A stretch of 49,067 nucleotides of DNA, taken from the NCBI RefSeq assembly GCF_002300555.2, contig NZ_NTHN02000042.1, positions 1-49,067 on the forward strand. Direction: 5' to 3'. The stretch is from Alloyangia mangrovi. GTDB lineage: Bacteria; Pseudomonadota; Alphaproteobacteria; Rhodobacterales; Rhodobacteraceae. Under the pieces are notes generated by a model, which ran no database searches, was not told the origin of the DNA, and worked only from the letters and a program-made list of their open reading frames with translations. Positions 29,299-37,233 of this stretch are shown here, piece after piece (the stretch's first letter is position 1; every line of letters starts with the position of its first letter). The position numbers and the translations under genes are program-made.

Positions 29299-30995
29299 CC
29301 GTCGGAATCATCATGCTGGTGCACACCGCCTTCGACCGCGCCGAACAGGTGGCGCGGCACTGGGCCAGAGCGGGCTGCCCGGTGGTGATCCATGTCGACG
29401 AGAAGGTGTCGCCCAAGACCTACGGCGCCTTCGCCGAGGCGCTGTCTGACCTGCCGCAGGTGCTGTTCTCGCGCCGTCACCGCTGCGACTGGGGCACATG
29501 GGGGCTGGTCGCCGCCAGCCAGGATGCCGCCGAGCTGATGCTCGAGCGTTTCATGGACGTGCGCCATGTCTACCTCACCTCGGGCTCCTGCCTGCCGCTG
29601 CGCCCGGTCGAGGAGCTGATCGACTACCTCGACGCGCGACCGCAGACCGACTTCATCGAAAGTGCCACGACAGCCGATGTACCCTGGACCGTGGGCGGGC
29701 TTGATCGTGAGCGCTTCACCCTCTTCTTCCCGTTCTCCTGGCGCCGGAACCGCTATCTCTTCGACCGGCTGGTCGAGGTGCAGCGCCTCCTGCGTATATC
29801 CCGCCGCATCCCCAAGGGCGTGGTGCCACACATGGGCAGCCAATGGTGGTGCCTCACCCGGCACACGCTGTCGGCGATCCTCTCCTCGCCGGAGCGCCGC
29901 CCGCACGAGCGCTATTTCCGCCGCGTCTGGATCCCTGACGAGAGCTACTTCCAGTCCCTCGCACGACTGCATTCGCGCAACATCGAGAGCCGGTCGCTGA
30001 CGCTGTCGAAGTTCGACTTCCAGGGCAAACCGCACATCTTCTACGACGACCACCTGCAGCTGCTGCGCCGCTCTGACTGCTTCGTCGCGCGCAAGATCTG
30101 GCCGCATGCCGGGCGGCTTTACGAGGCCTTCCTCAACCACCCGGAAAGCGCCGCGAACCGGCAAGAGCCGAATCCCGGCAAGATCGACCGCGTCTTTGCC
30201 AGGGCGGTGGACCGACGGACCCGGGGCCGTGCCGGTCTCTACATGCAGTCGCGCTTCCCCAACTTCAGCTGGGAAAACGGCGTGACCGCCGGGCGCTACT
30301 CTGTGTTCCAGGGCTTCTCAGAGCTCTTCGAGGAGTTCGAGCCCTGGCTCGCCCGCGCCACCGGGGCCCAGGTGCATGGCCACCTTTTCGCCCCCGAGCG
30401 GGCAGAGTTCGCCGAAGGGCAGCCCGTGCTGAACGGCGCCCTTTCGGACAATGCCGCGCTGCGCGACTGGAACCACCGGGCCTTCCTGACCAACCTCATC
30501 TGGAACACCCGCGGCACCCGGCAGTGCTTCCAGTTCGGGCCGCACGACGCGCCCGAGGTCATGTGGGATCTCGCCCGCGACCCCAATGCGCAGATCAGCG
30601 TCATCTCGGGCGCCTGGGCCGTGCCGCTGTTCCGCGCGGGCGGCGATTTCAGCACGCTCCGCGCCGAGGCCGCCGCCCTGCAAAAGGCCGAGCACCTGCT
30701 GCTCGACGAGCTGCGCTCGCCCGAGGCCAAGGCGCGCATCCGAATCTGGACCATGGCCGAATTCATCGAGGCGCCGATGGAGCCGCTGCAGCTCATCCTC
30801 GACGAGATCGGCCAGAAAGAGCCGCGCCGCCTTGCCGAGGCGCCGGTGATGCAAGACCTCACAGGCTTCGGTCGCTTCCTGCAAAACCTCAAGAACCAGG
30901 GGATGCACCCCTACCTCATGGGCGACTTCCCGGTCGAGCCGGCCCCGGGCCCCAGCAGCGCGCCCACGCGCAAGCCCTACCTCGTAAAGAACTGA
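29295..30995 (+). CDS. Core-2/I-branching (GT14-like) glycosyltransferase with large C-terminal domain
   Basis: A 566-residue protein. The first about 270 residues resemble the Branch family (PF02485): 'GIIMLVHTAFDRAEQVARHW', 'RHRCDWGTWGLVAASQDAAE', 'YLTSGSCLPLRPVEEL', 'GSQWWCLTRHTLSAIL' and 'WIPDESYFQSLARLH'. The C-terminal about 290 residues form a domain I do not recognise with certainty; it may correspond to the DUF5927/5928 group seen with such enzymes in Rhodobacterales. Members of the Branch family transfer GlcNAc or xylose to glycans. The GTG start at 29295 overlaps the upstream gene's stop. Sits between a GT2 and the sulfotransferase, so it is probably part of glycan assembly. Confidence 0.82.
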   Translation: MTVGIIMLVHTAFDRAEQVARHWARAGCPVVIHVDEKVSPKTYGAFAEALSDLPQVLFSRRHRCDWGTWGLVAASQDAAELMLERFMDVRHVYLTSGSCLPLRPVEELIDYLDARPQTDFIESATTADVPWTVGGLDRERFTLFFPFSWRRNRYLFDRLVEVQRLLRISRRIPKGVVPHMGSQWWCLTRHTLSAILSSPERRPHERYFRRVWIPDESYFQSLARLHSRNIESRSLTLSKFDFQGKPHIFYDDHLQLLRRSDCFVARKIWPHAGRLYEAFLNHPESAANRQEPNPGKIDRVFARAVDRRTRGRAGLYMQSRFPNFSWENGVTAGRYSVFQGFSELFEEFEPWLARATGAQVHGHLFAPERAEFAEGQPVLNGALSDNAALRDWNHRAFLTNLIWNTRGTRQCFQFGPHDAPEVMWDLARDPNAQISVISGAWAVPLFRAGGDFSTLRAEAAALQKAEHLLLDELRSPEAKARIRIWTMAEFIEAPMEPLQLILDEIGQKEPRRLAEAPVMQDLTGFGRFLQNLKNQGMHPYLMGDFPVEPAPGPSSAPTRKPYLVKN

Positions 30996-31001
30996 GTTTT
31001 C

Positions 31002-32435
31002 ATGTCCGACCGTTTCGACAGTTTCGTCGTCTTCGCCGAGATGCGCACCGGCTCGAATTTCCTCGAGGCCAACCTCAATGCCCTCGAAGGCGTCACCTGC
31101 CACGGCGAGGCCTTCAACCCGCATTTCATCGGCTATCCCAATGCGAGCGACATCCTCGGCGTCACCCAGCCCGAGCGCGAGGCCGATCCGCTGCACCTCC
31201 TCCAGGTTATCCGGGACGACACGCCGGGCCTGGGCGGCTTCCGCTTTTTCCACGACCACGACCCGCGGGTGCTGCAGCCGCTGCTGAATGACGCGCGCGT
31301 CGCCAAAATCGTGCTGACCCGCAATCCTGTCGAGAGCTACGTCAGCTGGAAGATCGCCCAGGCCACCGGCCAGTGGAAACTGACCAACGTCAGCAAGCGC
31401 AAGGACGCCCAGGCCGCCTTCGACGGTGCGGAGTTCGAGGCGCATCTGGCGCGGCTGCAGGACTTCCAGGTCACGCTGATGAGCGCGCTGCAGGTAAGCG
31501 GCCAGACGGCCTTCTACGTCGCCTACGAGGACCTCCAGAGTCTCGATGTGATGAACGGACTGGCCAAGTGGCTCGGAGTCCCGGCGCGACTGGGATCGCT
31601 CGATGGCAAGCTCAAGCGGCAGAACCCCGAGCCGGTGGCCGAGAAGGTGGCCAATGCCGCGGAGATGGAATGCGCGTTGTCCCGGCTCGACCGGTTCAAC
31701 CTGTCCCGCACCCCCAATTTCGAGCCGCGCCGCGGTCCCGTGGTGCCGGGCTATCTTGCCGCCGCCGAGACGCCGTTGCTCTATATGCCGATAAACTCCG
31801 GCCCGACCGGTGCCGTGCAGCGCTGGCTGTGCGCCCTCGATGGCGTCGATGACGGAAAGCTCACCGGCGACTTCAGCCAGAAGTCCCTGCGCCAGTGGAA
31901 ACGCGCGCGTCCCGGGCACCGCAGCTTCACCGTGATCCGCCATCCGCTCGCCCGCGCCCACGAGGCCTTCTGCAGCCGCATCCTGTCCACCGGCCCCGGA
32001 AGCTTCGGCCGCATCCGCAAGACCCTGCGCCGCGTCCATGGCCTGCCCCTGCCCGAGGGCGCGCCCGGACCCGACTACAGCCTGGCCCAGCACCGCGACG
32101 CCTTTGCCGCCTTCCTGATCTTCCTGAAGGCCAACCTCGCCGGTCAGACCGCGGTGCGGGTCGATGGCCATTGGGCCTCGCAGGCGCACTGCCTGCAAGG
32201 GATGGCCGAATTCACCTTGCCCGACATGATCGTCCGCGAGGAGGAGATGGCCGTCTACCTGCCCGCTCTGGCGATGCAGGTCGGCCATGCCGCGCCGCCT
32301 GAGCCCAAGGCCGAGCCACATCAGGATCCCGCGCCCTATGCGCTGGCGGACATCTACGACGCCGCTCTGGAGGCGCTCGCCCGAGAGGCCTACCAGCGCG
32401 ATTACCTGATGTTCGGCTTCGGCGACTGGGGCTGA
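31002..32435 (+). CDS. Two-domain sulfotransferase (NodH-like)
   Basis: A 477-residue protein. The N-terminal sulfotransferase domain has a 5'-phosphosulfate loop 'EMRTGSNFLEANLN' (residues 13-26) and the 3'-phosphate motif 'IVLTRNPVESYVSWK' (R107, S112), as in PAPS-dependent carbohydrate sulfotransferases such as NodH. A second, divergent module starts near residue 255 ('LLYMPINSGPTGAVQRWL') and has its own 3'-phosphate-like motif 'FTVIRHPLARAHEAF' (about 307-321). The second may be a degenerate or separate sulfotransferase. It is the last gene of the glycosyltransferase run, 6 bases after the Branch-type gene, and is presumed to sulfate the polysaccharide made by the cluster. Confidence 0.82.
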   Translation: MSDRFDSFVVFAEMRTGSNFLEANLNALEGVTCHGEAFNPHFIGYPNASDILGVTQPEREADPLHLLQVIRDDTPGLGGFRFFHDHDPRVLQPLLNDARVAKIVLTRNPVESYVSWKIAQATGQWKLTNVSKRKDAQAAFDGAEFEAHLARLQDFQVTLMSALQVSGQTAFYVAYEDLQSLDVMNGLAKWLGVPARLGSLDGKLKRQNPEPVAEKVANAAEMECALSRLDRFNLSRTPNFEPRRGPVVPGYLAAAETPLLYMPINSGPTGAVQRWLCALDGVDDGKLTGDFSQKSLRQWKRARPGHRSFTVIRHPLARAHEAFCSRILSTGPGSFGRIRKTLRRVHGLPLPEGAPGPDYSLAQHRDAFAAFLIFLKANLAGQTAVRVDGHWASQAHCLQGMAEFTLPDMIVREEEMAVYLPALAMQVGHAAPPEPKAEPHQDPAPYALADIYDAALEALAREAYQRDYLMFGFGDWG

Positions 32436-32470
32436 ACCGGGCCCATCCCGAGCCAAGGACGCAAACACAA

Positions 32471-32497
32471 AAGGAGCGGGCCTTTCGGCCCGCTCCT
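32471..32497. terminator. Bidirectional terminator between the sulfotransferase gene and ptsN
   Basis: A 10-bp perfect stem GGAGCGGGCC-TTTC-GGCCCGCTCC (32473-32496). On the minus strand it is followed by TTTTGTGTTTG, so it mainly ends the ptsN transcript, but it may also stop the converging plus-strand operon. Confidence 0.8.
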
Positions 32498-32520
32498 CCG
32501 GAATGTCTGGACTGTCCGGC

Positions 32521-32985
32521 TCAGGCCGCCTGCGAAGAACGGTCCTCGGTCAGCACCGCATAAAGCGTCGACGGATCGGGGTTTGCCCGCAGCTTGGTAC
32601 AGAGCGCCGCATCGCGCAGCGAGCGTGACACCAGCGCCAGCGCCTTCAGGTGCTCCACGCCCGCGTCTTCCGGCGCGAAGAGGGCAAAGACGATATCCAC
32701 CGGCTGCCGGTCCACCGCCTCGAATTCGACGGGTTTCTCCAACAGGATAAACACGCCGTGCACCTGGTCGATACCGGTGATCCGGGCATGCGGCAGCGCC
32801 ACGCCATGGCCCACACCGGTGGGACCGAGGCTTTCGCGCTCCATCAGAGCCTCCACGGCCGAGGCCGCGTGAATGCCATAGGCGGATTCGGCCAGCTCGG
32901 CGATGTCATGCATCAGCCGCTTCTTGCTGCTTGCCGCTCCCACGACCTTCACGGCCTGCGGTTTCAGGAGTTCAAGAAAGGTCAT
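32521..32985 (-). CDS. ptsN: PTS IIA-like nitrogen-regulatory protein PtsN
   Basis: A 154-residue EIIA-Ntr protein of the nitrogen phosphotransferase system, which controls potassium transport and other functions by its phosphorylation state. The phosphorylated His lies in 'GVGHGVALPHARI', and the 'ALMERESLGPTGVG' and 'VDIVFALFAPEDAGVEHLKA' stretches are typical. ATG 32985-32983 is chosen by the family start 'MTFLELL' and the GGGCGG upstream; the frame is open 16 codons further. It lies 54 bases after hpf on the minus strand, as in many proteobacteria. Confidence 0.94.
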   Translation of the reverse strand: MTFLELLKPQAVKVVGAASSKKRLMHDIAELAESAYGIHAASAVEALMERESLGPTGVGHGVALPHARITGIDQVHGVFILLEKPVEFEAVDRQPVDIVFALFAPEDAGVEHLKALALVSRSLRDAALCTKLRANPDPSTLYAVLTEDRSSQAA

Positions 32986-33039
32986 TGACCGCCCTTTACT
33001 GTCTGCTCGAAGGCGCCGATCCACCGACTGCACCGCCCG

Positions 33040-33606
33040 TTACGGATCGATCCAGCCGATATTGCCGTCTTCACGCCGATAAACGACGTTCACGCCATCC
33101 TTCTTCTCATTGCGAAAGACCAGCACGGGGGCTCCGGCCAGTTCCATCTGCATAACGGCTTCGCCGACGGTCAGAGAAGGAATCTTGGTTTCCATCTCAG
33201 CCACGATGATCGGCTGCAGCGTGTCGGGCTCGGCGTAGTCCTGCGAGTCCTCTTCGCGGGCGAGGATATACGAGGCCGCGTTGTGGAGTTCAACGGGCTC
33301 CGCGCGATCCTTGTGATGGTCCTTCAGCCGGCGCTTGTAGCGGCGCAGCTGCTTGTCGATCTTTTCGCCGCAGCCGTCGAAGGCAGCGTAGATCTCGGTC
33401 GCCTTGTCCTTGGCCGAGGTGGTCAGCCCGGTGGAGAGGTGAACCGTGACCTCGCAGACGTATTCATGCGCACTCTTGGAAAAGGTGATACTCGCATCGG
33501 TCGGACGCCCGGAGTACTTGCCGAACACCGTGCCAAGCTCTTGTTTGACATGGGTTTGGAGCGCGTCGCCGATATCGATCTGCTTACCCGTGATCTGATA
33601 GCGCAT
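33040..33606 (-). CDS. hpf: Long-form ribosome hibernation promoting factor
   Basis: A 188-residue protein. The N-terminal HPF/YfiA domain (about 1-100, 'MRYQITGKQIDIGDALQTHV', 'KKRLKDHHKD'-like basic helix) binds the 30S subunit. The C-terminal dimerisation domain (about 130-188, 'PSLTVGEAVMQMELAGAPVL', 'VVYRREDGNIGWIDP') marks the long form that makes 100S ribosome dimers by itself. The ATG at 33606-33604 has AAGGAA upstream. It follows lptB after 250 bases and has its own candidate promoter at 33772-33801. Confidence 0.94.
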   Translation of the reverse strand: MRYQITGKQIDIGDALQTHVKQELGTVFGKYSGRPTDASITFSKSAHEYVCEVTVHLSTGLTTSAKDKATEIYAAFDGCGEKIDKQLRRYKRRLKDHHKDRAEPVELHNAASYILAREEDSQDYAEPDTLQPIIVAEMETKIPSLTVGEAVMQMELAGAPVLVFRNEKKDGVNVVYRREDGNIGWIDP

Positions 33607-33771
33607 CTTTGTTCCTTCTCTCTTTGGATCCGTTCGCATCCAGCCCTAGGGCTGCCTCAGATGTGGTGCGGATCAGGGGTGACGCAAGCCCGCTGCAGAA
33701 TGGATCCGGGGGTCCCTCTCCTCAGGGGACGCGAGTTCCGGAGCTGCAGAATAACGGTGCGTCATACCCTC

Positions 33772-33801
33772 ATTTGAGGTCAGCAGCGCCCGATTTGTCA
33801 A
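33772..33801 (-). promoter_or_regulatory. Putative promoter of hpf-ptsN
   Basis: On the minus strand a perfect -35 TTGACA (33801-33796), 18 bases, then TCAAAT (33777-33772). It predicts a leader of about 160 bases before hpf. Confidence 0.5.
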
Positions 33802-33836
33802 TGATCTGTCGCAAACGGGTGAGCTCATCATAGGCG

Positions 33837-33853
33837 GATTCTCTCGGAGAATC
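33837..33853 (-). other. Hairpin just after lptB
   Basis: GATTCTC-CGA-GAGAATC on the minus strand, a perfect 7-bp stem 3 bases after the lptB stop. It lacks a T tract, so it may protect the 3' end of the mRNA rather than terminate. Confidence 0.4.
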
Positions 33854-33856
33854 GCT

Positions 33857-34615
33857 TCAGCTGATGCGGAAATTCTCACCAAGGTAAACACGGCGCACGT
33901 TTTCGTTTTGAACCACCTCGGCCGGGGTGCCCGACATGAGCACCTGCCCGTCGTGCAGGATATAGGCACGGTCGACGATCTCGAGCGTCTCGCGAACGTT
34001 ATGGTCGGTGATCAGCACGCCGATGCCGCGTTTCTTCAGATCGGCGACGAGGTGGCGGATATCGCCGACGCTGATCGGGTCGACCCCGGCGAAAGGCTCG
34101 TCGAGCAGCAGGTACTTGGGGTTGGCCGCAAGGCAGCGGGCAATTTCCACCCGGCGCCGCTCGCCACCGGACAGCGCCAAAGAGGGGGCGCGGCGCAGGT
34201 GCTCTATCGAGAAGCTGCCAAGCAGTTCCTCGAGCCGCTCGCGGCGGCGGTGGCGGTCGCTCTCGGCGATGTCGAGCACCGCCGCGATATTGTCCTCGAC
34301 CGACAGGCCGCGAAAGATCGACTTCTCCTGCGGCAGGTAGCCGATGCCGAGCCGCGCGCGACGGTACATCGGCAGGTAGGTCACGTCGCGCCCGTCGATG
34401 GTGACCTGCCCGCCCTCGGGGTTCACCAGTCCGGCGATGGAATAGAAGGTGGTGGTCTTGCCGCAGCCGTTCGGCCCAAGCAGCGCGACGACCTCGCCGC
34501 GATCGAGTTTCAGAGACACGTCGCGGATAACCGTGCGCTTGCGGTAGCTCTTGCGCAGGTGATCGATCCGCAGGCCGTGACTGCCTTCGGTGACGGTGAG
34601 CGTCGGGCGGGCCAT
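33857..34615 (-). CDS. lptB: LPS export ABC transporter ATP-binding protein LptB
   Basis: A 252-residue ATPase that powers lipopolysaccharide extraction from the inner membrane with LptFG. Walker A 'GPNGCGKTTT' (residues 47-56), signature 'LALSGGERRRVEIARCLA', Walker B 'YLLLDEPFAGVDP' and the H-loop 'LITDHNVRETLEIVDRAYIL' are all present; the 'DHNVRETL' form is characteristic of LptB. Its ATG overlaps the lptA stop (ATGA). In the lptC-lptA-lptB order; rpoN, which follows lptB in enterobacteria and many others, is absent here. Confidence 0.96.
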   Translation of the reverse strand: MARPTLTVTEGSHGLRIDHLRKSYRKRTVIRDVSLKLDRGEVVALLGPNGCGKTTTFYSIAGLVNPEGGQVTIDGRDVTYLPMYRRARLGIGYLPQEKSIFRGLSVEDNIAAVLDIAESDRHRRRERLEELLGSFSIEHLRRAPSLALSGGERRRVEIARCLAANPKYLLLDEPFAGVDPISVGDIRHLVADLKKRGIGVLITDHNVRETLEIVDRAYILHDGQVLMSGTPAEVVQNENVRRVYLGENFRIS

Positions 34616-35127
34616 CAGTTCTGTCCCTGCCCGCTGCCGTCCTGGTTGATCACCGTCTTCACCCGCCCGGCCATCTGCGCCGTGCCGCTCGTCAGGTTCA
34701 CAACCATGCGCTCGGAGGTCAGCGCGTTGCCGCCCTGCGTCAGCAGGACATTGCCGGTCATCACCACGGTGCCGGCGTCGATATCGTAATCGGCGCGCTC
34801 GGCCTCTGCGGCTTCTTCGCCGCTGACCAGCGTGACGCCGCCGGTGGCCTCCATGCGTTGGATCCGGCCCTGGCCACCGTCCTGCCCCTCGGCATAGACC
34901 ACCAGCACGCGGGGCGCGGCCAGGCGCATCTCGCCCTGGCCGATCACCACGTTGCCGGTATAGAGCGCGGTGCCGTCGGTCTGGTTGACTTCAAGCTGAT
35001 CGGCGGTCACCTCGACCGGGGCACTGGTGTCCTGCGTCATGCCGCCAAAGGCCACCTGCGTGCCCTGGGCGGCGGCAGGGCCGCCCCAGGCGAAGAGAGC
35101 AATCATCAGGGCGACACTGCGGACCAT
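34615..35127 (-). CDS. lptA: Lipopolysaccharide transport periplasmic protein LptA
   Basis: A 170-residue periplasmic bridge protein of the Lpt pathway. A signal peptide (MVRSVALMIALFAWGGPAAA, cleavage near AQG) precedes an OstA-like beta-jellyroll ('PVEVTADQLEVNQTDGTALY', 'GNVVIGQGEMRLAAPRVLVV', 'VLLTQGGNALTSERMVVNLT'). It has about the usual length. It sits between lptC (7-base gap) and lptB (ATGA overlap), so the three are translationally coupled. Confidence 0.93.
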   Translation of the reverse strand: MVRSVALMIALFAWGGPAAAQGTQVAFGGMTQDTSAPVEVTADQLEVNQTDGTALYTGNVVIGQGEMRLAAPRVLVVYAEGQDGGQGRIQRMEATGGVTLVSGEEAAEAERADYDIDAGTVVMTGNVLLTQGGNALTSERMVVNLTSGTAQMAGRVKTVINQDGSGQGQN

Positions 35128-35134
35128 CGGGATC

Positions 35135-35734
35135 TCACTTCTTTTTCGGATCGTATATCAGCTTCACGCCATCGGTGAAAAGCAGTTGCACGTCATCGGC
35201 TTCGCCGGAAGAGGTGATTTTGAGCCGCCCGGCGGTGAAACGGCCCGCCGGCCCTTCTCCGCTGACCGGGGCCAGCGTCTCTGCCTCGATCCGGTCGAGC
35301 GCCGTGCGCATCTTCTCGGTGACCATCTCGTAGCCAGCGGAGCTGGTGATCCGCACGCTCTTCTGCAGCAGCGCGCCCTTCTCCTCCTCGCGAATCGTCG
35401 CGAGGTCGGCATCGAGCGTCAGATGGCTGCCATCGGTCATGTCCATGGTGGCGGAGAAGCCGTCCGCCTCGAGTTCACCCTCGCGTTCGCCGGTGGGGCG
35501 CAGGCGCTGTGCGGTCATGGTGATCGCATCGCCGCGCGCCGTGGTCCCGGCATATTGCGGCGCCATCACCACCTCGGAATCTGGCACGCTTCCCTCGGCA
35601 AAGGGCAGATCCTGCGAGGTCTGCGAGCCGCGCGACAGAAGGAACAGCGTCGAAAGCGACACAAGCGCCACCAGCGGCAGCAGCAGCTTCAGCCAAGCGA
35701 TCAGCCGTGAATATGTGTCCCCGCGCTGCACCAT
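35135..35734 (-). CDS. lptC: LPS export system protein LptC
   Basis: A 199-residue inner-membrane protein of the Lpt bridge. One N-terminal transmembrane helix ('LIAWLKLLLPLVALVSLSTL') anchors a periplasmic jellyroll domain ('ITMTAQRLRPTGEREGELEA', 'LTLDADLATIREEEKGALLQ'). The sequence is poorly conserved across families, so the call relies on topology and on the adjacent lptA and lptB. Its ATG lies 3 bases after the RNase D stop, suggesting one transcript for the four genes. Confidence 0.9.
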   Translation of the reverse strand: MVQRGDTYSRLIAWLKLLLPLVALVSLSTLFLLSRGSQTSQDLPFAEGSVPDSEVVMAPQYAGTTARGDAITMTAQRLRPTGEREGELEADGFSATMDMTDGSHLTLDADLATIREEEKGALLQKSVRITSSAGYEMVTEKMRTALDRIEAETLAPVSGEGPAGRFTAGRLKITSSGEADDVQLLFTDGVKLIYDPKKK

Positions 35735-35737
35735 CGG

Positions 35738-36352
35738 TCAGACATGGGCAAAGATGTCGGTGTCCGGCCAGCCGGCGAGGTCAAGTTTCGCGCGGGTCGG
35801 CAGGAACATGAAACAGGCCTGGGCGATCTCGAGACGCCCCTCGCGCTCGAGCATGGCGTCCAGAACCTCGCGCAGGCGGTGCAGATGCAGCACGTCCGAG
35901 GCGGCGTAATCGAGCTGCGCCGGCTTCAGCTCGGCGGCGCCCCAGTCGCTGGACTGCTGCTGCTTCGAGATGTCGACGCCGAGCAGCTCGTGGGTGAGGT
36001 TCTTAAGCCCGTGGCGGTCGGTATAGGTGCGCACCAGCCGGCTGGCGATCTTTGTGCAATAGACCGGGGCGGCCAAGGCCCCGAAGGCATGGTACATGGC
36101 GGCAATGTCGAAGCGGCCGAAGTGGAAGAGCTTCAGCACCTGCGGATCCTCGAGCAGCCGGCAGAGGTTCGGCGCCGCGGTCTGGCCACGGGCGACTTGC
36201 ACCAGGTGCGCCTCGCCGTCGCCGCCCGAGAGCTGCACCACGCAGAGCCGGTCCCGCTGCGGGTTGAGACCCATGGTCTCGCAGTCGATGGCCACGACCG
36301 GACCAAGATCGAGCCCGTCCGGCAGGTCCCCCTGATAAAGATGGTTCGCCAT
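35738..36352 (-). CDS. RNase D-type 3'-5' exoribonuclease lacking an HRDC domain
   Basis: A 204-residue protein with all DEDDy exonuclease residues: D23 and E25 in 'VAIDCETMGLN', D82 in 'FHFGRFDIAAMY', and Y149/D153 in 'DYAASDVLHLHRL'. It is about half the length of E. coli RNase D because the HRDC domains are missing, as is common in alphaproteobacteria. Predicted to trim tRNA or other RNA 3' ends; the exact substrate is unknown. It leads the lptC-lptA-lptB group on the minus strand. Confidence 0.92.
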   Translation of the reverse strand: MANHLYQGDLPDGLDLGPVVAIDCETMGLNPQRDRLCVVQLSGGDGEAHLVQVARGQTAAPNLCRLLEDPQVLKLFHFGRFDIAAMYHAFGALAAPVYCTKIASRLVRTYTDRHGLKNLTHELLGVDISKQQQSSDWGAAELKPAQLDYAASDVLHLHRLREVLDAMLEREGRLEIAQACFMFLPTRAKLDLAGWPDTDIFAHV

Positions 36353-37233
36353 GACGGCCCTTTCGCTTGCAACTCACCCGCACGCCCGCACATAGGCCCG
36401 AGCCGGGCGCCATGCAACCGCGCGCGCCAAGGCAGGACCGCCACATTTCGCCGCCCCGCCTCGAAAATTATGACATCAACCAGACGATTTGGGGCAGTTT
36501 TTCGACGTGACGGCGGTGTGATTCGGACCTAAATCTCTCGTAAAGCATACGATTGTAACATTTCGTGAGCGACTCCACTCACCTCCTGCGTGTCGCCTCG
36601 ACGCGCTCGGCTCACCGCCCAACCAAGGAATGATCCGTCTGAACACCGCTGAACGCGGTGTGACAACCTATCCAGCACTGTTTCCATTAGAGAACCGCCC
36701 GCCAGGGCGCCGAGCGAGGGGGTTTTGCCGGCCCTCGCAACAGCCGGGAAAGAATGCGTCGATTGACCACCATGCCGGCAGTGCTACCCGCGCCCTGCCA
36801 GAGAGATTGTTTCCGAAGCTGGAAAGACAAACCGATCCCAACAAAGCCCGCAGCCCGCCCGTCGCAGCGCGCCCTGCGCGGGCTATCACCCTGCGCGCCA
36901 TCGCGCTCCCCATCCGCGCCCGGTACCTACCCATTCGTCCCCGAGTTGCACTCTAAAGGTTCCGTTGACGCCTACGGCAGGCAGATGCATAACCAAGCCT
37001 GTCGGTCGAACGCCTTATTTCGGCCACATGTCGGCACTGGGGGTTGGTGCTTCCACTTTTGGGAGTGTTTGCGAGTTTGCTGAAGTTCTTTCGGGACTGA
37101 CACTCGGACATGATCGGAAACCTGTATCTCGCGTTGCCGCCCGGCAATGCGCCGGGTCCGTGCATGCCGAGCCCCTGCCGAAGAGACCCACCGCCTTGCA
37201 GCGCTTCCGTCGATGACCCTCGAGGAGGTCGAA
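36353..37233. other. 881-base gene-poor regulatory region before the sugar transferase
   Basis: No credible gene. An AT-richer segment (about 36465-36590) contains CGTA-AAGCA-TACG (36540-36552) and other partial dyads. A hairpin ACACCGC-TGAAC-GCGGTGT lies at 36643-36661. A promoter candidate is at 36965-36993, and a CCCGGC-AATGC-GCCGGG hairpin at 37140-37156 lies in the predicted leader. Reading frames here have codon use unlike the neighbours. Confidence 0.5.
36965..36993 (+). promoter_or_regulatory. Candidate promoter of the ExoY-like gene
   Basis: TTGACG (36965-36970), 17 bases, CATAAC (36988-36993). It predicts a leader of about 230 bases. Confidence 0.4.

Noticed and set aside
33607-33856. 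Possible RNA gene between hpf and lptB
   Set aside because: I found no cloverleaf or known RNA pattern; only a promoter candidate and one short hairpin.
36630-36956. 108-codon plus-strand frame in the gene-poor region
   Set aside because: Arg/Pro-rich with third-position use unlike neighbours. AAGGA directly abuts the ATG with no spacing. No motif.
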